Assembly (NCBI GenBank): GCA_037176905.1
Contig: JBBBWG010004447.1
Location: 1-22,314, forward strand
Origin: Azolla pinnata
Taxonomy: Eukaryota > Streptophyta > Polypodiopsida > Salviniales > Salviniaceae
DNA length: 22,314 nucleotides
Reading direction: 5' to 3'
The notes under the pieces were generated by a model, which worked only from the letters and a program-made list of their open reading frames with translations, was not told where the DNA came from and searched no databases. How positions within the stretch are numbered: position 1 is the first letter of the stretch; the number at the start of each line of letters is the position of its first letter. Below are positions 11,101 through 20,426 of the stretch, one piece after another. A program made the translations under genes and the position numbers.

Positions 11101-14100
11101 GTGAAATACATGCGTGTGGTTGATGTGCAGGCTGCCATATAATGATCTTTGTGTGCAATTGTCTGAACCAAAGTTTAGGCAATGCCTTCATAGAACGTTG
11201 GAGGTGTTGTTCGATCTTATGTGTTCATATTTTTCAATGATGCTTTGGCAGCCACCTATGAAGGTATGAGATCAGAAGTTAGTTCTCAACCCAATGATAA
11301 CATTTTGCTTTTATGACTTTTTTTGTAACTTACATCTAACATTCCAAGCAAGATATGGTAATCTATGGTTTGACACATGTTTAATTCTCTTTGTATGTCA
11401 ATATCTCTATTGGTCGAGTGCCCATTCCCAATGACATAATATTGTAGGTAGTGATAGATTTGACCCTCCAATTTCTCATATAGAACATTTTTTGAATCTT
11501 TTCAATCTCATTCCATGCGACCATACTTATCCCAGCAAGGGAGACTTGGGCCACCATGGCATTAATCAACATTGGTTTTAGATCTCAACCATGAATATCA
11601 CCTTCATTCAATTGTTTCTCTAACATATGACAACTTTTCCAGCTAGCTTGAAGCCTTGGCGCAACATATACTCTTATCTGTGTCATGAACATCGATGCCA
11701 AGATATTTAATGCATTGTGCACATTGTATGTTTTCTCCCCTACATGTTAAAGTAGGTATTGATGAGACTACATGGTTCAGCCATCATTTTTGTTTTGCCC
11801 AACACTAATTATGAGTGTACTACTTTCACAAAAATGCTTCCAAACTCGAAATAAACATTACTTACTCTCAATATTATATGAGAACAGAACCACATTGTCT
11901 CCATATAAAAGCAATATCTTATATAATCCAAAAAGTGTAGGTGAGAGTGGGCATCCTTGTTTAACCCATGTTCGTCAAGAAGCATATAAAAAAGCCAATG
12001 ATCAAGTAATTGGCATCTAACTTGTTCATAGAAGCATCCAATAGCTAATCTATATTATAATAAATAGAGTGTCTTTCTTTGAAGTAAACTTTCTTCCATA
12101 TTTGCTCTTATTGCAATTAAATGATGTACTGGTGGAGTGTTTAGGTCAAAAGCTAGCTTGCCCTAGTGCTGGTTCATTTTTTTCATTATGGTGGTATACA
12201 ATCTAGCAATAGCTATGCTCACCATGATTGTGTGGTAATTTAGCACTTGATTTTTATCTCTGACCTTCATAGATTGGTTTAATCCAGACTGTCTTTTTGA
12301 ATTGTTTTATATATGATAGCTGCTTTCTGATATTGAGAAAGTGGCTGTGTCTATTTGAAGAGTTCACTTGTGGTAGAAGTGGGTCTGCCATTTTGCCACA
12401 AACTAGATCCTTCCTTAACACCTCTAGTGTCTGCATGTCTCAATAGGTATGCCAATATTCTCAACCATTGAAGTTATTCCATCATATATAGCTTCTGTAC
12501 ATATTTTTGTATCTACATTATTAATAAAATTACCACTCTCTTACCCATACAATGTTTGTGTTAGCTTTGGCTGAAATTGAAACATGTTTATCTTTTGCCT
12601 TTCTTCATTTGTTAATATTTTCTTTTCTTTCTCCTTACAATTCTTTGATGATGAACTTGGTATACTGCTTTCATTAAAATGTTGCAGGTTGACAGGCTTT
12701 ATTTTGGTGCTTTGAACTTCTTTTGTGCAGGAAAGAAAGCAACTAACTCAGGGCAATCAATCCCAAGCAACTATCATGCATAGTGATGAAAATAGGACAG
12801 CAGATTCTGTTAGTCAAAACAATAAAATTGACTCTGCTGTGGATCAGGTGTCTATGATAGTAGAACAGGGAACGAGTGTTCTTTATAATACTGCATCCGA
12901 TTCATTTGCTGTTGGTGGTGAAACAAATGAGTTCTTTTTAGCTGAAGGTCATGATATTGGGGAAGTAATTGATGAAGCAGTTGTTGAAGGTTCGCTTAGT
13001 GATCTTACGGAGAACATGAGAAATGAGACTATTTCTAATATTGCCAAAGCTTTGGACAAAGGGCGAAAGCATGTCTGGGAGCTTGCTGCACGCCGTGTCT
13101 CAGCCTTACTTTCATGTGATGCATTGTGTACTACTAGCCCACATCATTTCCTTCAAAGTTTGGATTGGGTGAACAAATTTGTTTTGGCTGGGGAGGCATT
13201 TAGTGGCTCAAAAGCTATTTCACTGAGAGCCAAACTTGTGAAGTTGTGTGAAAAATATTTTAGTTCCTTTCATCGGCAAAATCTAGAGGTAGAGCTTCAG
13301 GTCTTGTTGCATTCTTCAAAGTACAAAATGCTAAGAATTCGTAGTACATTTCATGCATGAGGTGAAGTTTTCGTATTGATGATTTGTTGTGATTATCTTG
13401 TTCATAAAAAGTATTTGTTGTGATTATCTTGTTCATAAAAAGTAAGAACGAGCATCCTATAAGAAAGGTGCAGATGTTTGTGTAGCAAAATTACCCAACT
13501 AGTACAGTGTTCGAGTACACATGCATGCTCTAGATACTAATTTATATGAAAATCTAAATATGCTAGCGATATCTACTGAATGTCAAAATGAGAAGAATGT
13601 AGAGAAGTTATTCACCTGTGTCCTATTGTACGAAGGAACTGTTGCTTAATCTAAAATTTAATGTTTTGTGTCACAGGTTTTGCGCATGATGCTTGAGAAG
13701 GAACTATGGCAACAACTTTCACCAGATGCTATCAAGACTGTTAATCTGGCAGGATTATTGGGAGATGGTGCCCCTGTTCTTATGGGATCCCCATTGGGAT
13801 CATCTGGAGTAGATAATTCGAGGATCAATCATCATTTGACAAAGCAGAGGACATCGCTGAAGGAAGAGAACAAGGCTGGCTTTGCCTTCTGGCTAGAGAA
13901 AGGAAATCCTTTTAGTGACAGGAGAAGTCACGGCCTCATTGTGTCTGATAATGACTTCAGACATGCAACAAATTTGGCCGAGGAAAGCAATGAATCCAGG
14001 ATGGAATACGAGCAATCAAAGGTGGGTGCTGGAACCCATGGAACACTGAATAATGGTGCTATGGAGCAGCATCCTTCAAGTTTGAATGATGAACCCAATG

Positions 14101-17100
14101 AGGATGAGGATGAGGATCTCTTGGCTGATTTCATTGATGAAGATAGTCAACTTCCAAGCAGAGTATCTAGGGGCTCAAAAAGTGGCAAATCTAAAGACCA
14201 TCGGTTTCATGACATTGCTGATGAAAATTTGATCTTGACGGGATCTGCTGTTGGTATTCTAAGGTAATGTCAAACCCATTCTCTTATTTATTATTTATAC
14301 TGCATCTAAACTGTTTCAAATCATTTTCATTTTTGATCTGGGTTTGCTTATATTTCCATATTTTTAGAAATCTAAATTTCGTTGTTAGCTTGACTATACT
14401 GCCACATTGCCGTGTTTGGAAGATCCCATATTCCTATGCATATGGAAGTCTAGGCATCTCAAGTGGATACGACAGCCTCTGTTTAATTTTCGTGAATCTT
14501 TATTTATGGTTATCTTTGTTACCCGGTGATAGCTATAGAAGAGACCCATTAACTTCTAAATGATATAAACTAGAAAGCATACACACTACACTAAGTCGCA
14601 GCCCATCATTTGTTTGAAATCATATCATAGTCTAGCTATGCAGTTCTCATATCCTGACAAGTGTATTTCATCATGTAGCATTTCTCTTTGATTGTGAAAA
14701 TTAAATTCTATTAATGTTTTTAGACAACAGTTCAAAAATGTACTGCAAGGCTCATAAATTTTGATGATTATTTTTCCATCCTAGGTACATGGATAAATAT
14801 GCAAGGCTCATGCAAATACTGCAACCAATTGCAGCAGAAGTTTTTAGAGTATGTTCTGTTTTAATTACTTCTAGTTAAAGTGATTTGTTTATGTAGCTAG
14901 GTGAGAATAATAATTGATGATACATAGTTTTATCTTCATTTTTCGACATTTATCTGTCTGTCTTTTTCGTATCTTTTAATGATTGAAGAATTTCCAAGGG
15001 CATGCCAGCTTTTCTAGAAAGTGCAGACACTTTTTTAGAATTACCAAATCATTGTTTTCACATGTCTGTTTTCTTCATGGAACATGTAATAAGAAAAGCT
15101 CTTGACAGGCCTAATATAGGTAAAAGAAAAATCATGATATTGCGATGACACATGCTATGAATCACGTTATTGAACTCCTGTCCTTTGTTGTTCTCTTAGC
15201 TTTGTGATGGATTTTTGAGAATTTGGAGTAGCACAACCATCATAACCTATGGTCAAATCCATGCATCTATTCCTGAGGGAGGATGTGGAGGGGCAAGATG
15301 GAAGAAGAATCTTGGGTATAGCAAATTCCAGTAAGGGTATGCAGAGGCTTTTTGATGTATTACATGCTTATACATCTGACAGTACGCTACACAATGGGTT
15401 TGCAGATTGCAGTCACTGCCTCAATTTTTACTGGGTCTATTTTAATGAGGCTTGCTGCAAGGTCATATTGAGCTTTGCAAAGATTTAAAGGATTTTATTT
15501 TAGATGAATGGAGATTGCTTGCATCATCTGTCCACGATGATTTTGACTAAAGGCGCAGTATCCATATGATCATTAGAGCATATATGGCAGCACCAGATAC
15601 CAACAAATGTTATGCTAGCTGCTTGATCGACAGCACAATGGATGGCTGGGGATAGTTCATGTAAGTGTGAAGAGATAGCTTACTGATTGTAGGCTCATGG
15701 ATAATGCAAAATTGACTCCAACGTTTTAGAGACTTGTTTCAATTGCGCTGGCTCTTATACTGGCACATTGAAATCAACAAAGTTCTGAGATTTGATCTCA
15801 TTCAGATTGATATCCAGAGAACTTGGCTAGAATCCTGTGATTGGCTAACAATGAAGATCTATTTCATCACAAATAACTCTGAATTCATGTACGACCCATG
15901 GAGACACTTCTATTTCATGATTCAGACATGCCATTGGCTAGCATTCTGATCATCAAGCACCTTCCCACCAAGTTTGATGTTCTAAAAAATGTTCCATGTG
16001 AGACGAATGAAAGAGTTTGTCATCTTCACACGAACACTAGTACTGCTGTGCCTGTTTAATGTGTATTTGGCCTATCTGCAGTGAGAGAATCAACGTAAGG
16101 GTTTTTTAAATACATACAATCTGATACGTCTTGTGCTTTTCCATACCTTCATTTCAAAGGAAAAAGGTCTTTTGAGATGTGGAAGTGTGCAGCAAGAGTT
16201 TCAGCATCAGTTGCTTAGTGTGCTCTTGGGCAAGTGATAAAAATTTTCTGCTAGAGCTAACAAGGTTATTGTCCATGCTCACGTATTCGTACACATTCTG
16301 AATGAATATATGCATGCGTAGGCCATTTGCATTCTATCTGTAGATCTCTGTACGAATTTTGTGTGATGCTGAAAGAGAAATGTCTGCTTATATTTAGTCT
16401 AGCATGTTTATTTGTTATTTAGAAGTCTTCTGTTATTGGTTTCATGCTAGAACTCTTTGACATCTAGTCTGGTTTTCCACATTTAGTAAAATTTGATTGT
16501 AATTGTCGAATTCTATCATTATCAGTTTTCCTTAAGTGTAAGAAGTGGAATTGGCTTATGACTGAGCTGTCTTTTTTGTATGGCTCTCAATTTTATTATA
16601 GCTTCGGAGTTTTTTTAAAGTATCTGAATTCCATTAACGATTGTTTTTACAGGGCTTCGGGCAGTTGTTTGAATTATATTTTCACTCTATTTTTAAGATC
16701 TTTGGGCAGCGTGATGCTTTTGCTGGCACCAGGGGACAAGTTGATAATACCAATGGTATCTTCTAGTCCACTTTTTCCTATCTGTCTGTCCTTTCTTTCT
16801 AAAATTTCAAGTAATTGGAAAGAAAATTCGGCGTCATTTGGTCGGTTTCATAAAATTGTCTGCTTGTCTTTATTTGTATACAGTTTTGAGTTTGCGGTTG
16901 CGAGCTACTTTGGTTCGCATTTCTCAAGGATTAGAAGATCAACGTTCTAAGAATGGTGTTGGTACTAGCAACCAGCAAACTCCTCAGACATCAGGCATAC
17001 AATTGAGCCAGGACTTTGGTCAATTAAACTCCATTCAGGGAGCTGCAAACACCTTTCTATCTGCTGTCAACATGCATGGCTTAAAGGTGTGTGCTTCTGA

Positions 17101-20100
17101 TTGCTGACTTTGGTTGTGCAGAAGTATTTTTTCGTAGATGTATTCGTGTATCCAATCATTTGGAGATGGGGAGTTGAGAGTGATGTAGATGGGGTCAAAA
17201 TGTAGAAATATTCTTTTCAGTCCAAATACCTCATGCACCTTAGATATAATAATTTGAACACTTGTAGATTGTACAATGTAAATAGCGTTGGGAATTCCAT
17301 AGGCATGAAGCCATTATTAGTGAAGAAACATGCCGTAATGTTTACCCTTGCTCTCATCATTTACATATTTGATTTATTTTTTATTTATTTACTAGTCATA
17401 TGGCTTTCAAGCAGGCTAGGATTTGAGTTCTTCTCCATTATTAAAACAAATGTATGTAATGCGTAATGCATGGGATTGAAGGTCACTTGGATTAGACTTG
17501 GATAGTGCAGGCCATTCAGGTCTGCTGAGGATGCTAGTATAACATCTGATTAGATAAGATTCAGCCTATTTTCTTTTTGCATTAGCGTATCTGGCATTAA
17601 CTTCATGAAGGAAAATATCGCTACAAAAAATAGGACTTACTTTATAAGTCTGCTGCAGGAACGCTATGTCGCCATCGAGTCGTTGCTCTGTGTTTCTCAA
17701 ATGTTGAGGAGATCACGTTCTCACTTACAAATGGTGCTACCACAAGATGCACTGGCTTCTCTAGACAATTTCTACTCTCGAACAGTAAGAGGATGCGCTT
17801 AAAAAACTGTAACATACTAATTCATGAGATTGAATGTTTAAGCTCCTTGAATACATCTAATATTGGTTACTTCAAAAGTCAACATTTCAGCAAAGGTTTT
17901 CACAGTTAATTTGTATCGCATGGCTATGTTGTTTGGTGCCTTTTCACCATTTTGTACATTTTCAAATGACCTCATTGCTTCAGATTAGGAGAAAAAACAT
18001 ATAAATAGTTTAGGAACACTGCATATCAGGGTATCATTCATTGCATATTATTGGTCGTTTCAAAGTTGACTTTGTGTTATGTGATAGTTGGTTTTACTTT
18101 ATTTAGGAAGAGCTGTTGTTAGTTGAATCATAGACTCGGGTTGATGTTACCTGTGTTACTGTATTATTCTAGCTCTTTCCTGAAGGGTATGTTTTTGTAA
18201 TTGCTGATTATATGTAGCTTCTTTCTGTGGAAACAAAATGTTAGGTCGATGTTGCTGTCGACCTACAGGAGCATGTTTACCGGACTGTTGCAAGATTGCT
18301 CTTAAATGTTGGTGGGTAAGTTGTTGTCCGAGTCAGTAGAACACAGTATCAAACTCATTCACTGATCTTGGAATAATGGACTTCACTATCTCTTCTTTTT
18401 TTTCATTTTGAATTATGGTTGTACTAATGTGCTGGATAGGTGTGAGCTTTGTCTAGTGATACAATGAAGGGTTTATTTGTTTTGTTTACGCATATGTACC
18501 TGTTTCTTTGGTACTGGAATAGTGAAGTTGTAAGCTGCTTTTTGGACTTTTACTTAGCCGCTCATCTAAAAACTGTTTGTAATTTCTTTGCACCTGATGG
18601 TATTCTTTACTTGTATTGAATTTATCCTTGTTTTGGAATGCTTTATTTGGACAATCCACCTTTCATTCCATTCTTTCAAAATATGATGTATCGATTTTTT
18701 GAGTGTGGTGTATGTGGTGGATAAACCCTTTGGCATCAGAATGATGATTATGTATCCATGCCAGGTATGTAGACCGAATCGGAAATGTGAGATGGGAGCT
18801 AAAAGAGCTTGGGACAGAACATAATGGGTAATTATCATCCATAATCTCGAAGCTCTTCGTGGTACAGTATTTTTAACCAGAATGCATGCATTTTCTGTTG
18901 TGTCATTAACATGGCTCGGTTCATACCATACAGGAGACATCTTGTATGTGTTATGATAGTTTCTTTGTATTCCATAGCACTTCAACCTTATCATGGTGTT
19001 TAATTCATGATTGGTGAGATTATTTCTAGAAGCTACTTTAAAAGTGGAAAGGTCACCATCCATCCAATTTGCCTACGAATTTGCAACACCTATATCCGTC
19101 TATGTATGTTTCGCAGGTATGTGGATCTTTTGCTTGGGGAGTTCAAGCACTTTGCAAATAAGTTGGCTCATGCCGATATTTCGAAAGAGGTGAAATACCT
19201 TTTCGCAAGGAAAAGGAACTTGCAATCCTACCCTATCTTATTGGAAGTGCTATTAGGTCGGTATGACAATTCAAGATCCGAATCCGAGAGTATGGTTCTC
19301 ACGTCTTTCTTTTCTTGATGATAGGTTCGTGAGGTATTGCTTGAATATGGGGTGGATACATTGGCAGAAGTTCTGGTTGAAGGGTTGTCTCGTGTGAAGA
19401 GGTGCACAAATGAGGGCCGTGCGCTTATGTCATTAGATCTGCAAGTCCTAATCAATGGCCTGAGACACCTTGCTCCTCATAAGCTTGCTTCGAATTTGCA
19501 TGTCGTGGAGGCATACATCAAGGTATCGGTCTTTTCTCTCGTAAAAGTAAAGGGATTGAGGGTGGGATTAGGCTTGCAAGTTGTAAAAAATGGCTGTTTC
19601 GGGTTTAGGAATATCACCCAGCATTGTTTCACGGAGAAACGAAAATCTCGCTGCAAATGCTGCCGTTTCCTGTTTGTTTCTGCTCTTTGTTAATCCTTAC
19701 AACAACAGAAGCTAATCCTAGGATTCATAAAGACCGACCATGTTTTCTGAAATGTGACCTTATGAGGAAAAACTATATACAAGAACTGCCCATAAACATG
19801 AGGACCCTCTTAACACTGCATCAGCAAATGGTGTTAGTTTGTTTCATGCTCATAGAGATGATATGTTCTTACCGTTTTTCAGGCGTATTATCTGCCCGAG
19901 ACCGAGTATGTGCATTGGGCAAGAGCTCATCCGGTAAGCCACGACGCAACAACTTTTCAACAAACGCATGCGCTGCGATGTTTTCCAAAATGCAAAAGAT
20001 ATGTTGCCGGGTTCTCTCTTCTAAATTTCTTTTTTTTCCTGTTTCTCTCTCATTTCGCTTGTGGTCGGAATACAGGAGTACACAAAAGGGCAAGTAGTAG

Positions 20101-20189
20101 GCCTGATTAACCTAGTTGCTGCTTGTCAAAAATGGGCGAGAAAATCGCGAGTGGAAATCTTGGAAAAGATTGAGGCAGGAGAATTTTGA
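1474..20189 (+). CDS. VPS50: Syndetin / VPS50 homologue (EARP tethering-complex subunit), 24 coding exons, 1108 aa
   Basis: Coding exons: 1474-1566, 2005-2172, 2825-2899, 2983-3061, 4655-4719, 6030-6119, 7273-7362, 7461-7547, 9157-9240, 9346-9462, 10908-10942, 11131-11263, 12731-13288, 13677-14263, 14785-14848, 16653-16755, 16884-17086, 17659-17784, 18245-18315, 18765-18827, 19117-19189, 19325-19522, 19883-19933, 20076-20189. They sum to 3327 nt with matching phases and no internal stop. Recognition rests on recalled similarity to Arabidopsis At2g27900-type proteins: VPARAAAAAAVAR near the N-terminus, DFDPVRYMLENLP (88-100), KFRQCLHRTLEVLF, LAGEAF, DLLADFIDEDSQLPSR (705-720), ELGTEHNGYVDLLLGEFKH, RALMSLDLQVLINGLRHL and AYYLPETEYVHWARA. 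In this family the protein joins VPS51/52/53 in EARP and tethers endosome-derived recycling vesicles. It is peripheral and cytosolic, and I saw no signal peptide or membrane segment. The start at 1474 has a stop in the same frame at 1468-1470 and a good context (G at -3, G at +4). The length is close to the Arabidopsis protein as I remember it. The family call is firm. Single splice sites could be off by a few bases. Confidence 0.92.
1567..2004 (+). other. Intron 1
   Basis: This 438-bp GT-AG intron runs from gtaaca to atgcag. It holds TG/TA-rich low-complexity tracts around 1708-1760 and 1860-1945 (tgtgtatatgtgtgtgcatg type). I see nothing else in it. Confidence 0.85.
2173..2824 (+). other. 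Intron 2, GC-AG type
   Basis: Exon 2 must end at CAA 2170-2172 to keep the conserved FYEQ-DFDPV junction, so the intron begins gcaagt. The only nearby GT (2177-2178) leaves the next exon in a frame with an immediate stop. The acceptor is gttgcag at 2824. The rest of the donor matches the U1 consensus well, as is usual for GC-AG introns. No other feature is seen in these 652 bp. Confidence 0.8.
3782..3823. repeat. 21-bp tandem duplication
   Basis: The unit tgatgatt(a/t)atcataagttct occurs at 3782-3802 and 3803-3823 with one mismatch. It lies in intron 4. Confidence 0.9.
4060..4400 (-). mobile_element. Possible solo LTR or LTR fragment (minus strand)
   Basis: Read on the minus strand, a ctatataagg TATA-type box (plus positions 4312-4321) is followed downstream by a GC-richer transcribed-looking stretch and a T-rich end. 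It closes with gagttctaaca (plus 4065-4075), a typical CA-type LTR terminus. I could not find the matching TG end or a target-site duplication, so the ends are approximate. It may instead be a different repeat. Confidence 0.35.
4720..6029 (+). other. Intron 5
   Basis: 1310 bp from gtatag to atcacag. A 105-codon open stretch (4864-5181) on the plus strand shows no protein family I know. The region 5200-5700 has the look of old repeat debris, but I cannot assign it. Confidence 0.8.
6120..7272 (+). other. Intron 6
   Basis: 1153 bp from gtacga to acacag. It contains a 46-bp two-copy tandem duplication at 6508-6599. Nothing else is assigned. Confidence 0.8.
6508..6599. repeat. 46-bp tandem duplication
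   Basis: The unit starting gaagagatagagatga and ending gaaatacaggaag occurs at 6508-6553 and again at 6554-6599. The only difference is C/T in gatga(c/t)gag. It is a very recent slippage or repair duplication inside intron 6. Confidence 0.95.
7548..9156 (+). other. Intron 8, filled with repeat debris
   Basis: 1609 bp from gtaatg to ctgtag. Three diverged, directly repeated blocks occupy much of it (listed as a mobile element). No coding capacity remains. Confidence 0.8.
7935..8890 (-). mobile_element. Diverged LTR-retrotransposon-like repeat blocks (tentative copia type)
   Basis: The motif (g)atctcca..atgggcc appears at about 7947 and 8430. A related piece, atctccaacataggcc, lies at about 9763 in intron 10. 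The motif attgttgtc(t/c)t..caacaact appears at about 8043 and 8832, with a weaker form near 8557. The phrases ccaacatgg and atggc(g/a)ttaaat recur between them. On the minus strand the first motif reads ggcccat..tggagat, like the start of many plant copia LTRs. No gag, pol or integrase is readable. The family call is from memory of such elements and is uncertain. The repetition itself is visible. Confidence 0.4.
9463..10907 (+). other. Intron 10
   Basis: 1445 bp from gtatac to ttctcag. The piece at about 9555-9790 resembles the start of the intron 8 repeat blocks (atctccaacataggcc at 9763). A 107-codon open stretch (9757-10080) is hydrophobic but unrecognised, and I do not call it a gene. Confidence 0.75.
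11264..12730 (+). other. Intron 12, host of a LINE relic
   Basis: 1467 bp from gtatga to tgtgcag. Most of it is an antisense LINE reverse-transcriptase remnant, listed separately. The remaining 12480-12730 is T-rich with no further feature. Confidence 0.85.
11280..12440 (-). mobile_element. Decayed LINE (L1-like) reverse-transcriptase relic, antisense to VPS50
   Basis: Reading the minus strand with frame changes gives the order of a plant L1-type RT. VWIKPIYEG near 12265 is followed by a DKN..NY.TIMV-like block (about 12240) and then AFDLNTPPVHH (about 12140). Next come GCPLSPTLFGLY (about 11965), the catalytic-region remnant LLYGDNVVLFS where YADD would be (about 11900), and KYLGIDV (about 11700). 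Last is AWNEIEKIQKMFYMRNWRVK with RPIEI downstream (11381-11540). Many stops and frameshifts show it is dead, and the YADD aspartate motif is altered. The 5' endonuclease part, poly-A tail and target-site duplication were not found, so the ends are approximate. Confidence 0.82.
12731..13288 (+). other. VPS50: Exon 13: variable linker plus conserved middle helices (residues 373-558)
   Basis: This is a large 558-nt exon in phase 0 at both ends. The first ~95 residues are polar and rich in Gln, Asn, Ser, Asp and Glu, with no pattern I recognise. They are probably a disordered linker that differs between species. The second half is conserved: KGRKHVWELAARRVSALLS, FVLAGEAFSG and KYFSSFHRQNLE. The exon ends at the GAG before gtagag. 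Reading on past that donor reaches a stop only at 13358-13360, so intron retention would add 23 residues and truncate the protein. Other acceptors between 12688 and 12730 shift the frame, so gtgcag at 12730 is chosen. Confidence 0.88.
13289..13676 (+). other. Intron 13
   Basis: 388 bp from gtagag to tcacag. It contains a perfect 31-bp tandem duplication at 13382-13443. The first 72 bases stay open in the exon 13 frame. Confidence 0.85.
13382..13443. repeat. Perfect 31-bp tandem duplication
   Basis: The unit starts atttgttgtgattatcttg and ends cataaaaagt. It occurs at 13382-13412 and 13413-13443 with no mismatch. It is intronic, about 95 bases after the exon 13 donor. Confidence 0.95.
13677..14263 (+). 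other. VPS50: Exon 14: middle region with acidic DLLADFIDEDSQLPSR motif (residues 559-754)
   Basis: This 587-nt exon opens with VLRMMLEKELWQQLSPDAIK and has LAGLLGDGAPVLM, then GFAFWLEKGNPFSD, then a low-complexity stretch. Residues 700-714 are highly acidic (EDEDEDLLADFIDED), followed by SQLPSR. The acidic block is one of the most recognisable parts of plant syndetins. It looks like a short linear binding motif in a flexible region, but its partner is unknown to me. The exon ends in phase 2 (AG before gtaatg) and joins exon 15 to give Arg, then YMDKYARLM. Confidence 0.9.
14264..14784 (+). other. Intron 14
   Basis: 521 bp from gtaatg to cctag. No element recognised. The open stretch 14267-14563 is T-rich and not gene-like. 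Confidence 0.8.
14849..16652 (+). other. Intron 15, the longest
   Basis: 1804 bp from gtatgt to tttacag. The flanking exons join exactly as in related proteins, so no exon is hidden here. Open stretches at 15249-15488 and 15734-15949 match no family I know. The sequence looks like old repeat-derived filler. Confidence 0.8.
17087..17658 (+). other. Intron 17
   Basis: 572 bp from gtgtgt to ctgcag. Nothing recognisable inside. Confidence 0.8.
17785..18244 (+). other. Intron 18
   Basis: 460 bp from gtaaga to gttag. Nothing recognisable inside. Confidence 0.8.
18316..18764 (+). other. Intron 19
   Basis: 449 bp from gtaagt to gccag. Nothing recognisable. A long antisense open stretch (18566-19063) runs across this intron, exon 20 and intron 20, and appears to be chance. 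Confidence 0.8.
19523..19882 (+). other. Intron 22
   Basis: 360 bp from gtatcg to tttcag. Nothing recognisable inside. Confidence 0.8.
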
Positions 20190-20400
20190 GTAGAGGACCA
20201 TCTCCTAACCACCTCCGTTTTTTTCGAAGGATAGTATACAACCTTCAGCATTCTGCTTCCGGAAGGGAAAGGGTACATTATATATATATATGTATACATA
20301 CGTATTTGATGTCATTCTTGCTTTGGCCCCCACCTGGTCTTATGTATTTTTCATGTACAATAAAAAGGCTCAATCATATATTGGGATCGTGAAATCCATG
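20190..20400 (+). other. 3' UTR of VPS50 (approximate)
   Basis: Follows the TGA. It has a short TA run at 20279-20291 and the poly-A signal at 20359. The end is inferred from the usual 10-30 base distance to the cleavage site. Confidence 0.5.
20359..20364 (+). terminator. Polyadenylation signal AATAAA
   Basis: A canonical AATAAA 170 bases after the stop codon, preceded by T-rich and tgta-containing sequence (tgtatt, tgtacaa) like a plant far-upstream/near-upstream arrangement. Plants tolerate many variants, so another site could be used. Confidence 0.5.
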
Positions 20401-20426
20401 TGGTCTGATCGAGCCTCTACGGCCAC

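Larger units (their letters stand above)
2825..11263 (+). other. VPS50: Exons 3-12: Vps54_N-type domain (residues 88-372)
   Basis: Ten short exons (35-133 nt) encode the conserved N-terminal alpha-helical domain shared by VPS50 and VPS54 (Vps54_N, formerly DUF2450). Readable blocks are DFDPVRYMLENLPAENVDKA, HKVMDHHEEMVKGMQLV across the exon 4/5 split codon, ELEKDLQVTNIICKNGRRHL across exons 5/6, VEEGDYAKALRMCSVCMQI across exons 7/8, EKVDRVLLEVCQSFEAEKYK, DAYAMIDDGG and EPKFRQCLHRTLEVLFDLM. In the GARP/EARP families this region carries the coiled-coil part used for complex assembly. Exon 5 uses the acceptor ggatag at 4654. That restores V-K-G-M-Q-L-V and is preferred over the cag 14 bases later, which breaks the frame. 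Confidence 0.88.
14785..17784 (+). other. VPS50: Exons 15-18: connector into the C-terminal domain (residues 754-919)
   Basis: Exon 15 (14785-14848) encodes YMDKYARLMQILQPIAAEVF. It joins directly to exon 16 (16653-16755; GFGQLFELYFHSIFKIFGQ) across a 1.8-kb intron, and the join matches the family with no missing segment. Exon 17 (16884-17086) begins in phase 1 with VLSLRLRATLVRISQGLE and then has a Gln/Ser-rich loop. Exon 18 (17659-17784) encodes ERYVAIESLLCVSQMLRRSR and an HLQMVLPQDAL helix. This is a helical region with amphipathic repeats and no enzymatic motif. Confidence 0.86.
18245..20189 (+). other. VPS50: Exons 19-24: syndetin C-terminal domain (residues 920-1108)
   Basis: Six exons encode the most conserved part of the protein (Syndetin_C, formerly DUF2451). 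Blocks in order are HVYRTVARLLLNVGGYVDRI, RWELKELGTEHNGYVDLLLG, FKHFANKLAHADISKE, VREVLLEYGVDTLAEVLVEG, RVKRCTNEGRALMSLDLQVL, AYYLPETEYVHWARAHP and EYTKGQVVGLINLVAACQKW. The stop is TGA at 20187-20189. Exons 19, 20 and 21 meet at two phase-2 junctions that each split the Gly codon of a GYVD peptide. Exon 23 is only 51 nt. Confidence 0.92.

Noticed and set aside
15249..15488. Possible missed exon between exons 15 and 16 (a stretch with CLNFYWVYF)
   Set aside because: It looked faintly like the expected next segment, but exon 16 (GFGQLFELYF) fits far better and joins in frame.
16558..16950. 130-codon open stretch covering exons 16-17
   Set aside because: It is the wrong frame across exon 16. 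The spliced frame with introns at 16756-16883 gives the conserved protein.
18566..19063. 165-codon antisense open stretch over exon 20
   Set aside because: Antisense to a conserved coding exon and two introns, with no motif. A chance shadow.
19624..20097. 157-codon open stretch over exons 23-24
   Set aside because: Wrong frame. The conserved AYYLPETEYVHWARA and EYTKGQ blocks need the splices at 19883-19933 and 20076.
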